This document shows positions 25,944-35,332 of a DNA stretch of 64,000 nucleotides, piece after piece. The notes beneath the pieces are model-generated. The model was not told the origin of the DNA. It saw nothing but the letters and a program-made list of their open reading frames with translations, and ran no database searches. Location of the stretch: assembly GCF_913776295.1 (NCBI RefSeq), contig NZ_CAJYOJ010000071.1, forward strand, positions 1-64,000, written 5' to 3'. Source of the DNA: an uncultured Pedobacter sp. GTDB taxonomy: Bacteria; Bacteroidota; Bacteroidia; Sphingobacteriales; Sphingobacteriaceae. Position 1 is the first letter of the stretch; each line of letters opens with the position of its first letter. The translations under genes were made by a program, and so were the position numbers.

Positions 25944-26021
25944 GTCGTCATTTCGACTGGAGCTTGCCGATTCTTTATCGGCAGCGGAATGCCTGCCCGT
26001 ACAGGCGGGGAGAAATCTTTT
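25944..26021 (+). repeat. Dispersed intergenic repeat, copy 2
   Basis: GTCGTCATTTCGACTGGAGC and GAGAAATCTTTT are the same ends as in the copy at 1686-1728, here in the other orientation, with an insert containing an inverted repeat (TGCCGATTC/ATCGGCA) and CCTGCCCGTACAGGCGGG. It is a REP-like mobile or structural element. Confidence 0.6.
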
Positions 26022-26553
26022 CACCATGTAGCATTTAAGAACATATAAATGCAGAATGATTAGTGAAAATACTGATTGGATTTCAAACCCCTGTTTTTCC
26101 CGAACTCGATCCGATAATTAGCAGATCAAAGAAAATACTGTATAGTTTGAAGCCTTTTTCAGTCATGAGAAATTTGAGGTCAAATCGTCCGAAAACTGTA
26201 GGCCAATTAAACACTAATATCATTTGGAGCGAAATGCTTCTGCAATACATAAAGTTGCTTCCCGTCTTCCACTTATACGCTTCGCTTCCTCATACCTCGT
26301 TGCTGCAGCGAACATCCCGATTTTTTCATCGGGATAAAGCGTAAAGCGGGGCTGTCAACCTCCAAGCACCACAGTCCACTCATTTCCTAATTTCAATAGC
26401 CATTAAGTATGTTTCGGCCTCTGGAGACACAGGCCATGGAATCGGGGAATGAAAGATTGCTTCACTCCTACGCAAAGCCTCTTTGTCAGTTCGCCACGAC
26501 AAAATTAAGAACCAAAACTCATGTTACGTAAGGACACCTACCATGGCGGGAAT

Positions 26554-26586
26554 AAAAAAGGTCCTGCAAGTTTATGCAGAACCTTT
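26554..26586 (-). terminator. Terminator of the glutaminase-like gene
   Basis: On the minus strand AAAGGTTCTGCA and TGCAGGACCTTT pair (one G-T) around a 6-nt loop, followed by TTT and T-rich sequence. It lies 27 bp after the stop codon at 26614. Confidence 0.8.
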
Positions 26587-26613
26587 GATTGTTAATTTAA
26601 TGGTAGGGTGAGA

Positions 26614-29088
26614 TTATTTACTGTTTAATTTGTCGGCAAGCATTTTCATGTAGAAACCACCTACTACACTTCGGGCTTTAAAGTTATCCCGGATTCCGGT
26701 ATTCGAGTCATAAAAATCGTTCAAAGGCACTCTTGATTCGGTTTCGATGGCATGCCTGTAAACCGGATGCACCAAAGCCTCGAATTCTTTTTGTGTTGGC
26801 GCAAAAGTAGCGGTCCACAAAATCCAGTCGTTTTTAGTATAGGCCTTTCTGCTATCTAATGGAATACCATATTTATTTTGTTTAGTCAGGTAATATTTGG
26901 TCTCGGTATCATATATTTTTTGAGGGAATAAGTTTAAGTTTAAAACCTTATCCCAAACCAGGTTATATTTCTGGCTCCAGGTATTTTTATTATCGAAAGT
27001 TAGGGCATAATGATCGCCGGCATCAGCCATTTCCATCCATTTTGGCACCATACTTTCGGCAATTGCCCTATATTTTTTAGCGATATCATCATATCCCAAC
27101 GTTTGGGCCATCTGGGCATAACAGGCTATGCCTACAATCGCTTTTACCGATAAGTTGGCATTACGGGCCAGGTGACCGGCAAAATCATCAGTACACAATT
27201 GTGTTTTTGGGTCTAAGCCCTCTTTGGTCAGGTAATCAACCCAGGTGGTTAAAGTTTTCCAGTGCGCTTTTGCATAATCGGCATTTCCCTGCGCTTTGGC
27301 AATGGCTGCCGTTAAAATAATCATATTGCCAGATTCTTCCACCGGCATCGGCTCGCCATAAGTTTGTCCGTTAGCCAAAGGGTAAGTACCCAAATCGTGG
27401 GCAGCCCAGGGATGAGGATATTTGCCACTTTCGCTGAAATAGAAAATCCCATTCAACATGCCCTTCAACAACTCGGGATTATAAATCAGATATAATGGTG
27501 CCGAGGGATAAGTTACATCTACCGTGTTGATAAAACCACCGCTGTTATTTTCTTTTGATAACCATAAAATTTCCCCTTGCGGACTCTTAACCAAGGTATG
27601 TGCGGCTATGCTCTGCCGATAACCTAAAACACATAAATCGGCATATTCTTTACCGCCAGATTTTAAGGCATCTGCATATAATGTTTGATTAAAAGCTTCG
27701 CATTTGGCGATAACCGCTTTGTAATCGTTAGCGGCTGCCGTTAATTGATCTTCAATGGTTTCTTTACCCGAGGTATTCCACCATGGCCTTAAATTTTTAT
27801 GGAAATACTGGATACTGTAAATTTCATCATAACCCAGTTCTACATATTTTTCTACCGCAGCTTTACCTACAGTCCCGAAAGGGATAATGGTGTTTAGGGC
27901 AAGCATTTTACCTTGTTTGGCAGTTGAAGCAGAATTGCCTTTTCTAAAAGCATCAGCAGCCTCTTTCTCTGTGGTTACAAACTGGATGGCATTGCTGGTT
28001 TTTGGTGCCGCTACATAAAAGTAACCCCAATCAATCCGCATATCATCACTCGCTTTTTGAAGAATGGGCTGCTCTACAGTACCTGTTTTTAACAGCGATA
28101 ATTTAGCAGTGCTGTATTTACTGGCTATAACCTCTTGTGTAGGGCGGTAAACCGCAATGTTTGATGCTGCGCTAAGGTATACCTTTACCTGATGTGTTTT
28201 GCCATCATTTGCCTTTACCTGGTACGAAACGTATGAAACCGGACGCGCAAACAAACCCAAATCATTCATTAATAAGGGTGAAGTAAAAGTTAATTTAAGA
28301 TCTATTTTACCACAGGCAAAGTTATAGATCGTTTGCGTAGCATTGATATCTACGCTCTTTTGCCTGGCAATCTGTACTTTTTCAGCATTATCTTTTAGTT
28401 TATCTACCAAACCAAAATCAAGAAACCGACCGCCGGCAGTATTCTTCAGATGGACAGCCATTACATTCGAGCCGGCTTTTAAAGCATTTTTATCGCTATT
28501 GCTTAAAGCAATATATTTGAAATCGTTGGTCCAGCCTTCTTTTGTGTAATTTTTTTTTCCATTCAGGTAAACCTCAATATTATCATCGTGATTAAGCTTT
28601 AAAAACAACTGGTTTATGGAGGCTGGGTTGGCGATATTAAAGGTTCTTCTTACCCAGATATCGTTCGATTTCCATAATGTTTTTACGTTTTTAGCATCAT
28701 CTCCTATTGGGGCATTACCTATTTGCCAGTTGCTGGCCGGGTAGTTTGCAGCCTTCCAATCACCCTGAGGTTCAGCTTCTGTATATTTTACTTCATAAGC
28801 CTTCTCATCTGACGCAGGCACAACCGTTTTATAGGTAGTGCTTTCTTTACCCAGGAAACGATAAATCTCCCCATCAACATTAATCATTCCTAAAAGAGAA
28901 TGATCGGCACCTGTCCAATGTTGGGTAGCCGATTCGTTTAACTTATCAGTATTAGACCAGATGCTAAAATAGGTATTGTGCGTAATTAAAGGATAAGCCG
29001 GGGCTTTCCGATCCTGTGCCATTAGCATGCCGCTAAGCAAGATCATGCCCATTACGCCTAAGAATTTTAATGTGTTGGTTTCGTTCAT
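26614..29088 (-). CDS. Secreted glutaminase-like protein (DUF4964/5127/4965/1793 type)
   Basis: Predicted secreted protein of 824 residues with a signal peptide ending GMLMA-Q. The order fits bacteroidete relatives of fungal glutaminase A: the N-terminal segment APAYPLITHNTYFSIWS, a beta-sandwich, and the large alpha-helical toroid (IAHTLVKSPQGEILWLSKENNSGGFINTVDVTYPS split by loops, HDLGTYPLANGQTYGEPMPVEESGNMIIL, PLDSRKAYTKNDWILWTATF). An inserted galactose-binding-like fold (WQIGNAPIGDD, DIWVRRTFNIA, HDDNIEVYLNG) sits near residues 110-220. Function in Bacteroidota is unproven; glycosidase activity is also possible given the helical toroid. It has its own promoter region, with an operator shared with the upstream SusCD operon. 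Confidence 0.82.
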   Translation of the reverse strand: MNETNTLKFLGVMGMILLSGMLMAQDRKAPAYPLITHNTYFSIWSNTDKLNESATQHWTGADHSLLGMINVDGEIYRFLGKESTTYKTVVPASDEKAYEVKYTEAEPQGDWKAANYPASNWQIGNAPIGDDAKNVKTLWKSNDIWVRRTFNIANPASINQLFLKLNHDDNIEVYLNGKKNYTKEGWTNDFKYIALSNSDKNALKAGSNVMAVHLKNTAGGRFLDFGLVDKLKDNAEKVQIARQKSVDINATQTIYNFACGKIDLKLTFTSPLLMNDLGLFARPVSYVSYQVKANDGKTHQVKVYLSAASNIAVYRPTQEVIASKYSTAKLSLLKTGTVEQPILQKASDDMRIDWGYFYVAAPKTSNAIQFVTTEKEAADAFRKGNSASTAKQGKMLALNTIIPFGTVGKAAVEKYVELGYDEIYSIQYFHKNLRPWWNTSGKETIEDQLTAAANDYKAVIAKCEAFNQTLYADALKSGGKEYADLCVLGYRQSIAAHTLVKSPQGEILWLSKENNSGGFINTVDVTYPSAPLYLIYNPELLKGMLNGIFYFSESGKYPHPWAAHDLGTYPLANGQTYGEPMPVEESGNMIILTAAIAKAQGNADYAKAHWKTLTTWVDYLTKEGLDPKTQLCTDDFAGHLARNANLSVKAIVGIACYAQMAQTLGYDDIAKKYRAIAESMVPKWMEMADAGDHYALTFDNKNTWSQKYNLVWDKVLNLNLFPQKIYDTETKYYLTKQNKYGIPLDSRKAYTKNDWILWTATFAPTQKEFEALVHPVYRHAIETESRVPLNDFYDSNTGIRDNFKARSVVGGFYMKMLADKLNSK

Positions 29089-29142
29089 AATTGGTGTGTG
29101 TGTTGAAATCAGGTGTTCTATATTTTGGTTAGATTTAACTCT

Positions 29143-29162
29143 AGTTAAACGTTTTACTAAAG
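29143..29162. promoter_or_regulatory. AACGTT operator-like site before the glutaminase-like gene
   Basis: AGTTAAACGTTTTACTAAAG contains the core TTAAACGTTTTA found twice before the susC gene at 47605. It overlaps a -7-like TACTTTAG (minus strand, 29164-29157) and lies 55 bp upstream of the ATG. A LacI-family repressor encoded elsewhere is the likely binder. Confidence 0.55.
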
Positions 29163-29164
29163 TA

Positions 29165-29570
29165 TAAAATATAATTTACTTTTCGCAAGAGAAGTTAATT
29201 TTTAATTGTCTGTATGACATTTAAAAAGAAGTCAAGTGGCCTGCCACCTTGATCCTAAAACTTGATTTTTCAGGAGGCCAGCTGCTTTTATTTGGTTATT
29301 TTACCATTGATGCCGTCACACTGATCCGATAGCCATCGGATTCATTTCAGGGTCTTTACAACAGAAAAGATGCTGACCACGTAGTAGCTACAGGCAATTG
29401 AAAACATTAGTGCAACTTGTAAAATAAATTCAACATGACGATTGCATGAGGTAAAGCGGCAGTAAATACTCAAATTGATTCAAATATTAATGAGCTCAGG
29501 TTTAACTTACTTTTCAAAATACGTTAAGTTTTATAGCCTATCCGCTATCCTAACCCTATATCCTTAAACT
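29165..29570. other. Noncoding stretch between glutaminase-like gene and SusCD operon
   Basis: No convincing gene on either strand. Near 29230-29290 there is an imperfect inverted repeat (AAGTGGCCTGCCACCTT region and AGGAGGCCAGCTGC), otherwise AT-rich filler with many stops. Confidence 0.5.
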
Positions 29571-29605
29571 AAAAATACATGAAGTTGTTAAGCTTCATGT
29601 ATCTT
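29571..29605 (-). terminator. Terminator of the twin SusCD operon
   Basis: Minus strand: ATACATGAAG, an 8-nt loop, CTTCATGTAT, then TTTTT. A perfect 10-bp stem with a T-run 26 bp after the stop of the last operon gene. Confidence 0.85.
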
Positions 29606-29630
29606 TCAATTGGTTTGGAGCGCCCTCTTA

Positions 29631-30464
29631 TTAAGGTTGTTTTTTATTGATAGTCCATTCAGATAACTGAAATACACGGCTTCCCCTATTGGCTTTGATA
29701 TAAAGACGGTAGAATTTATAGGCTACAAAATTGTCAAAATAATACTTTTTGGTTACGCGCCTTTCACCAGAATTGGCCCAGGGGCAAGAGGTTACCGTAT
29801 GTAAGTCGGTATACTGGATACCATCTATCGATCCTTGTAAAATCCAATACCTCGGGTCTCTGTCTTCAGCATCGTTACCTGAAGTTAAGGTATAAGCGCC
29901 GACTACCTGTGGTGTTTTAAGTTCGAATGTACATCTTTGCGTACCATCAAAACCTGCCTGCAAAAATTTGGTTGTAATATCGCCATCAACCAATTTTTTT
30001 GATCCTTCATTGGAATCAGGGCCTGCACCGGCTTCTAAGTTTACCGAGAATATGCCACCAACCGTCTGCATATAATTTTCTCCAATTTTAGTCGGGTCAA
30101 AATTAGGGTCAACGATATTTAAAATCACTTCTTTCGCAGCAGAATAACCCTGGCCATTTCTGGTGGTTAAGGTTACCTTATATTTCCCGGGGAAACGGTA
30201 CGTATGTTTTGGGTTAACTAAAACCGAGGTGCTATCATCTCCAAATTGCCACAATAAAGTTTTGTAATTTGTAGAGGTACCGGTAAACTGGTACTCTAGA
30301 AATTTTACGGTATCAGGTCTCACATAAGTAAACCCTGCGGTTGGTTTAGGTTCATCCACTACCTGCACAATCTCTTCTTTATCTTTCTTACACTTTACCG
30401 TGCTCATCACCACCAGTATTAAAATAGATATTATACTGCATGATCTTTTTACATTATTTTTCAT
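29631..30464 (-). CDS. PKD plus discoidin (F5/8 C-like) lipoprotein
   Basis: Predicted surface lipoprotein of 277 residues; lipobox STVKC-KKD. Residues about 40-120 form a PKD domain (AGFTYVRPDTVKFLEYQF, LLWQFGDDSTSVLVNPKHTYRFPGKYKVTL). Residues about 130-275 form a galactose-binding-like domain (KKLVDGDITTKFL, CTFELKTPQVVGAYTLTSGNDAEDRDPRYW, YKFYRLYI, FQLSEWTI). The latter is clearly homologous to the C-terminal half of the protein at 41918-43027. Both domain types bind glycans or proteins. It is the last of eleven operon genes, 13 bp behind its neighbour. Confidence 0.82.
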   Translation of the reverse strand: MKNNVKRSCSIISILILVVMSTVKCKKDKEEIVQVVDEPKPTAGFTYVRPDTVKFLEYQFTGTSTNYKTLLWQFGDDSTSVLVNPKHTYRFPGKYKVTLTTRNGQGYSAAKEVILNIVDPNFDPTKIGENYMQTVGGIFSVNLEAGAGPDSNEGSKKLVDGDITTKFLQAGFDGTQRCTFELKTPQVVGAYTLTSGNDAEDRDPRYWILQGSIDGIQYTDLHTVTSCPWANSGERRVTKKYYFDNFVAYKFYRLYIKANRGSRVFQLSEWTINKKQP

Positions 30465-30477
30465 ATCTGACTAATAT

Positions 30478-31914
30478 TTAAGGTGTTGGAAATAATTGAG
30501 TTTTAGGTATTACCCTTTTTGATAAAATATTTGGCACTTCAATTTCCAGATAGGCCTGCTGCCCACCCACATTTTCACGGTGATGTGCTTCAATGGTGTA
30601 ACGTTTTCCGCGTTCTAAAAATATCGTCCCCTTACGTGTATCTTTATCCCATTGGGTAGTATAGTCGTTTACTAACGCTACGCCATTAACATATAGTCTG
30701 GCACCATCATCCCATCGGGTTTGGTAAAACGTATAGGTACCCCGTACCGGTGCCAGGAACTCACCTTTCCATTTACTAGAAAAGTTATCCCTGCTTAAAG
30801 CTGTTCCTAAAGCATTTTTTACATTGTCCGGCCATCCATCGCCGCTAAAGTTAATGGTCTCATCTATCCTGGTTACAAATGGCGCTCGACCGTCATCCGG
30901 GTCTAACTGGGTATTGGTATAATATCTGGCGGTTAAACCGGTACCGTTTCCGGTGATGTAAGAGTTATTATCTAAATTTACATTAGGATCTACAACGACA
31001 ATTAATTTACTCTTGGCAGAGTGAATGACATGATTGGTTGCTTCACTAATGCTGAAAGCGAATGCAAATTTCTTGTTGGCAACAATGTTGGCATCAAAAA
31101 CTGGCCATGGAATCTGAAGCCGCACAACCGCACTCGAAGCACCTGTGGCAAAGCGAACCAAAGTATCAACACTATAATCTTTAGCAGCCAAATGTATGGC
31201 ATCAGCAGGCAAAGTTCCCCGGCTTACCAAAGTGGCTATGGTATCTATATTCTCTTTAATTTTAATATTAAAAGCTGTGGATGGCTGGTTCTCTAAATTT
31301 ATAATGAGTGGAATGGTTACCCCGGCAGGCCCCACAATGTAATCTCCCTGGTATACCACGTTATAGATACCTGTGTTTTTGAACGTTAGATAGTGTAAGT
31401 CGGTAGATTTCAGCAAATCAGAAGTATTGATGATTACCATGATGGTAGATTTGCCGGCAGCAATTTTGTTTCCTTTGCCCGGAGCCGAAAGCTTTAGTGC
31501 AAAAACAACTTTTTTGCCATAATTGCGCTCCAATACCGACCGGCGCACAATGGCAATACCTTCGCTGTTATCGGTTCCATAAGCTACATTGATTACATTT
31601 GGATACTCTACAGCTGTAGACGGCATGAGTACGGCATTGCTAATGGTTCCATTGTTAATTAACTGCGCAACGGTATCATTATTTAAAGTTAAACCTACCT
31701 GAAAGGCTTCCTCTGCAACGCCGGTTAAAGAAATTTTAAAAGGCACCTTCACGTATTCGTTATCGATAGAAACCTTTCCTGCAACGATACCTTCCCCTGT
31801 TATACTTCTGGTATTAGGATCAGGCAATGTTAAATCCTCTATTTTTGATTTGCGACAAGAATAAACGCCAATAATGGCTAAACTCATCAATGCGATAGAT
31901 ATAATTTTTTTCAT
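30478..31914 (-). CDS. DUF1735-type plus PA14-domain lipoprotein
   Basis: Predicted surface lipoprotein of 478 residues, signal ending GVYSC-RKS. Two related beta-sandwich stretches (about 40-165 and 170-310; each with a PFKISLTGVAEEAF or PLIINLENQPSTAF-like strand and a GIAIVRRSVL-like strand) resemble the DUF1735 domains found in SusCD-associated proteins. The C-terminal part (about 325-470) is a PA14 domain: GLTARYYTN, VRGTYTFYQTRWDDGARLYVNG, GKRYTIEAHHRENVGGQQAYLEI. PA14 domains commonly bind carbohydrate. No catalytic motif is seen. Confidence 0.8.
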   Translation of the reverse strand: MKKIISIALMSLAIIGVYSCRKSKIEDLTLPDPNTRSITGEGIVAGKVSIDNEYVKVPFKISLTGVAEEAFQVGLTLNNDTVAQLINNGTISNAVLMPSTAVEYPNVINVAYGTDNSEGIAIVRRSVLERNYGKKVVFALKLSAPGKGNKIAAGKSTIMVIINTSDLLKSTDLHYLTFKNTGIYNVVYQGDYIVGPAGVTIPLIINLENQPSTAFNIKIKENIDTIATLVSRGTLPADAIHLAAKDYSVDTLVRFATGASSAVVRLQIPWPVFDANIVANKKFAFAFSISEATNHVIHSAKSKLIVVVDPNVNLDNNSYITGNGTGLTARYYTNTQLDPDDGRAPFVTRIDETINFSGDGWPDNVKNALGTALSRDNFSSKWKGEFLAPVRGTYTFYQTRWDDGARLYVNGVALVNDYTTQWDKDTRKGTIFLERGKRYTIEAHHRENVGGQQAYLEIEVPNILSKRVIPKTQLFPTP

Positions 31915-31945
31915 TTTATGGTATTTTAAATGATCAGCAAAACGG

Positions 31946-33649
31946 TTATTGATCTAACCAAACGCGGCCATCAAGCCCCCAGGTTTGTTTATTGGCTATT
32001 TTCAACCAGTTTATAATCTGTGCCGGAACATCTGATGTTTGCGGGACAAATACGGCCAGCGTTTCTGGCGCCGGCGGACAGATTAAATCGTTAAAACTCT
32101 CCCAGGTATAAGTTCCCTGAAATTTAAAATCATGAGCCTGAGAACTGATATCTGCCATGATATTGCCGTTGCCATCAGTTGCGGGCCAGTATCCTACCAG
32201 AAAATTAAAGTATGGATGGCTTTGATCAATTGAAGTTTGACAGGCATAATTACCAATCATGCCATCTGGAACAGAAAATTTGAAAAAACGGATGTCGCTC
32301 ACATATACGTCTGGCGAGCCGTGGCCATTTCCGTTTAAATATCCCAATTTTAAGGGATTGGAATTTGCCAACGATCCTGAACCAGTAATGTCGAACTCAT
32401 TATTGAAGTTACCGTTGGTATAGGTGCGTACAAATCGTTGTCCATTACGTACCTCTATTTTTGCGGTTAAATTTGTCCATTTTCCTTTGGGAAAACTTCC
32501 GCCCCTGCACTGGTGGTAATCTCCATCTTTAGTACCCCGCCATTCAAAATACCAGTAGTCTTCTTCTAAGTAAATTACCCAACCAACGCTGGGGTGACCA
32601 CTAGACCATTCGTTACGCTTACCTAAAACACTTGGCCAGAAAAATTTGTCTTCGTTCTTTTTAACCTTTAGCTCAATGGTCACTTTTGTAGTATCGTCAA
32701 TATTGTAAACATTGGCATCCGCAGCATCAACCTGCGCCCTCACATCTTCACCTTTAAAACGGATGGTTTTGCCTAAATACCGGTTACCTGTAAATGGTTT
32801 GGTTAAAATTCGTTTGTTGTAAGTTGGCGCATAATAAATTATAAATGAATTTGCTTTTGGCTGGCTAAAAATAGTCTGGTCATCTGCATTTGCAGGTAAA
32901 GTGTATGGCCCGCCGGCACTTGATGCAATAACCACCAACCATTGCTCATTGTTATAATCAGGACGTTTTTTTAGTGCTGCAAGGATTTCACCAACACTGG
33001 TGTCAAATTTTTCTATTGCTGCTCTGTATGCTGGAAAAGAAACATCATATCCGGAGGCAGCCCCTGCTGCATTAACTCCTGTAAAATGACCTACAATAAC
33101 CGATGCGGTATCGCTGCCGATATTGCCGATTAAACCGGCTTTAACAGCATCGTCATCTGCTACCAAATTACTGGCATTGGCTCCGGTATTTAACGACTTA
33201 AAAACTGCTGAAGGGGTATAGGTAACAATTTTTGATTTTGCACTTGCCTCTTTAATCCTGTTGAAGATAACCGGATAATTCTGCAGATTGTTGTTCGCTA
33301 ATGCATCACTGGTAACTTTATGTTTTTCTTTTTTCACCCCGGTTAACATATTTGCCCAATTGGTTGCACTTGAGGTTGCATCAGGATCACTTAAACCTAC
33401 CCAGGTGTAGATCGAATGCGGTAAAATGGCATCGATATTTGGCGTGTTGGCGTCTAAAACCGATTGCCCTCTTGCGCCATCAACCACTAAATAAAGTACC
33501 TTTCGGTTTCCGTATTTAACAGTGGTGGTATCACTTGCATTCTTGTCCCCGATTGTTCTTTCGAATTCTTTATTACAGGAAAATATGGCTGTAGTGGTTA
33601 TTGCTGCGATTAAGCCTATCAATAATCTATATTTTTTCATCATACTCAT
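31946..33649 (-). CDS. Degenerate phosphodiesterase-fold plus LamG lipoprotein (DUF4983-like)
   Basis: Lipoprotein of 567 residues, lipobox AIFSC-NKE. The first half has the fold of type I phosphodiesterases/alkaline phosphatases (LYLVVDGARGQSVLDANTPNI, then SSATNWANMLTG), but the hallmark metal-binding Asp-His of the DHG motif is replaced: the matching strand reads VVIASSAGGPY (residues 239-248). The second Asp/His loop is also altered (VIVGHFTGVNAAG). Catalysis is therefore doubtful. The second half is a concanavalin/LamG-like domain (WSSGHPSVGWVIYLEED, WTNLTAKIEVRNGQRF, VYVSDIRFFKFSVP). It sits in the middle of the lipoprotein block of the operon and is probably a binding protein. Confidence 0.72.
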   Translation of the reverse strand: MSMMKKYRLLIGLIAAITTTAIFSCNKEFERTIGDKNASDTTTVKYGNRKVLYLVVDGARGQSVLDANTPNIDAILPHSIYTWVGLSDPDATSSATNWANMLTGVKKEKHKVTSDALANNNLQNYPVIFNRIKEASAKSKIVTYTPSAVFKSLNTGANASNLVADDDAVKAGLIGNIGSDTASVIVGHFTGVNAAGAASGYDVSFPAYRAAIEKFDTSVGEILAALKKRPDYNNEQWLVVIASSAGGPYTLPANADDQTIFSQPKANSFIIYYAPTYNKRILTKPFTGNRYLGKTIRFKGEDVRAQVDAADANVYNIDDTTKVTIELKVKKNEDKFFWPSVLGKRNEWSSGHPSVGWVIYLEEDYWYFEWRGTKDGDYHQCRGGSFPKGKWTNLTAKIEVRNGQRFVRTYTNGNFNNEFDITGSGSLANSNPLKLGYLNGNGHGSPDVYVSDIRFFKFSVPDGMIGNYACQTSIDQSHPYFNFLVGYWPATDGNGNIMADISSQAHDFKFQGTYTWESFNDLICPPAPETLAVFVPQTSDVPAQIINWLKIANKQTWGLDGRVWLDQ

Positions 33650-33678
33650 CTTAATTTATATCTGGTTAGCTTAATCTG

Positions 33679-35301
33679 TTATTCGATGGTTACCCTAATA
33701 ATATTGTAAAATGGTAAGTTGTCAAAACGGCTAAAACCACCGATTAGCAACAGGGCCTTTTTACCATCTGCTGATTTAGTTTCGATCACATCAGCTAAGC
33801 TGCCGCTGAACGGGCCTGTTGAGTTGTAGCCTTTTGCCAATGTCCCTGTTGGTGTTAACACCATAAACCCGTTTCTGGTGATGCCATTATATTTGATAAA
33901 ATAGCCACTTACCACAATTAACCCATTGCTAAGCTGTTTGGCAAAATTAGCTTGCCCACCTTCAAAAGTCAGTGATTTGAACGATTCATCTAAAGTTCCG
34001 TTATCGTTTAAAACGGCTACACCCAATGCTGGTTTACCATTATATTGGGTAAAACTTCCGGTGATGACATATTTTTTTGTGGTTACATTATAGGTACAGG
34101 AATATATACGGTTATCTGCACCAGTACCCGGCGTAAAAGTGGGGTCAATGCTACCATCAGCATTTAACCTGATGATACGGTTAGCTTGCTGACCATCGAA
34201 GGTAGTGAAGTTACCAAACACCACCAGTTTTTCTAACTTCTCAGCCTCGGTATGCATATAAGTATCAATAGGCCCGTTCGCACTTTCTTTCCCCTTATTG
34301 GTAGTGGTATTAAAACGAAATGTTTTATCAAGGCTACCATCTAAATTAAAGCGCAAAACCTGGCGGATTTCTGTACTATCCAGGATTACCGTATCTCTTG
34401 ATAAATCGTAATTAAATTTATCATAAGTTCTTTTTACATAATACCTAAAATCGCCGGTAGCCAAAATTTTCCCCTGATGTGCATACACACGGTTGATATA
34501 CCCGTTGGTGCCGCCGTTAAACCTCGGGAACCATTTTTGGGTAACGGTATCAGTTACCGTTGGCTTCCTTTTGGTTTGAATTTTTACGGTGTCGATTGCT
34601 CCGCTGGTGAACAGACTGGTAATGTTGCTGATGTTTTCTGTACGCTGGTTAAATCCGCTAAAACCACCTGCTATAATAAAACGTCCACCAATTTCCAAAA
34701 CCCTGGCCAAGCTACCGTTGGCCCCTCTTCCTGTACGAAAAGTGCGGTCGTATTCTCCATCCAGTGATGTTCTCGCAATTCTGTTAATTGGAACCACACC
34801 GCCTTTGTTATCAAAATTTGTAAAATTACCAACAACGATGTTCCTTCCATCAAGCATTTCATATACCTGATTTACAAAACCGTTGGTACCTGCTGTGGCT
34901 TTAAAAGTGGGGTCAATCTTAATAAGCCCTGTTACAGTAAAAGTTGGACCAATAAATAACTGATCGCCGATGGCGATGGAAGTAACGCCCGTACTTCCGC
35001 TTTCCGGAACCTTAACGGTAATTTCTGTGGCAGTTACACTCACTACCTCTGCCTTTTCGCCGTTGAACATAAAACTCAACTGATCTTTATATTTGTCAAA
35101 ACCCGAAGCTTTGATGACTACAGACGTACCAACAATGCCAACAGCAGGAACAGGTATATCGGTTTGCGAAATGGCCACCCCTAAAGGTGATTTGGCATCA
35201 GCATAAGGATCAGGGATTACATCATCTGCCTTTTTACATCCTTGAAAGCTAAAAGCCAACAGGGTGATTATTGCGAATATTAATTTAATTTTTTTCATCA
35301 T
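33679..35301 (-). CDS. IPT/TIG plus delta-60 repeat beta-propeller lipoprotein (DUF5008-like)
   Basis: Surface lipoprotein of 540 residues, lipobox FSFQGC-KKAD. Residues about 40-130 are an IPT/TIG-like immunoglobulin fold (VVIKASGFDKYKDQLSFMFNG, VTATEITVKVPESGSTG). The rest holds delta-60-type propeller repeats, each with a Gly-Asp/Ser-Phe turn and a R(I/L)..DG..D.(T/S)F block: ARTSLDGEYDRTFRTG, LRFNLDGSLDKTFRFN, IRLNADGSIDPTFTPG, AVLNDNGTLDESF. Such propellers are usually binding modules. No enzyme motif is visible. Gap to neighbours is about 30 bp. Confidence 0.8.
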   Translation of the reverse strand: MMKKIKLIFAIITLLAFSFQGCKKADDVIPDPYADAKSPLGVAISQTDIPVPAVGIVGTSVVIKASGFDKYKDQLSFMFNGEKAEVVSVTATEITVKVPESGSTGVTSIAIGDQLFIGPTFTVTGLIKIDPTFKATAGTNGFVNQVYEMLDGRNIVVGNFTNFDNKGGVVPINRIARTSLDGEYDRTFRTGRGANGSLARVLEIGGRFIIAGGFSGFNQRTENISNITSLFTSGAIDTVKIQTKRKPTVTDTVTQKWFPRFNGGTNGYINRVYAHQGKILATGDFRYYVKRTYDKFNYDLSRDTVILDSTEIRQVLRFNLDGSLDKTFRFNTTTNKGKESANGPIDTYMHTEAEKLEKLVVFGNFTTFDGQQANRIIRLNADGSIDPTFTPGTGADNRIYSCTYNVTTKKYVITGSFTQYNGKPALGVAVLNDNGTLDESFKSLTFEGGQANFAKQLSNGLIVVSGYFIKYNGITRNGFMVLTPTGTLAKGYNSTGPFSGSLADVIETKSADGKKALLLIGGFSRFDNLPFYNIIRVTIE

Positions 35302-35332
35302 TTAATTTCTTGAGGTAACACCAAATGTGATT

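Larger units (their letters stand above)
25788..26553. other. Gene-poor stretch after dinB
   Basis: No frame here looks like a gene. The stretch holds a perfect 10-bp hairpin (TTGGTCTGTG, TGA, CACAGACCAA, 25904-25926), a REP-like repeat copy (25944-26021), a small inverted repeat (CATCCCGAT and ATCGGGATA near 26307-26336) and simple filler. A short frame at 25846-26031 runs straight through the repeat and is not believed. Confidence 0.6.

Noticed and set aside
25846..26031. Short plus-strand frame of 61 codons after dinB
   Set aside because: It reads directly through a hairpin and a dispersed repeat and has no protein-like pattern.
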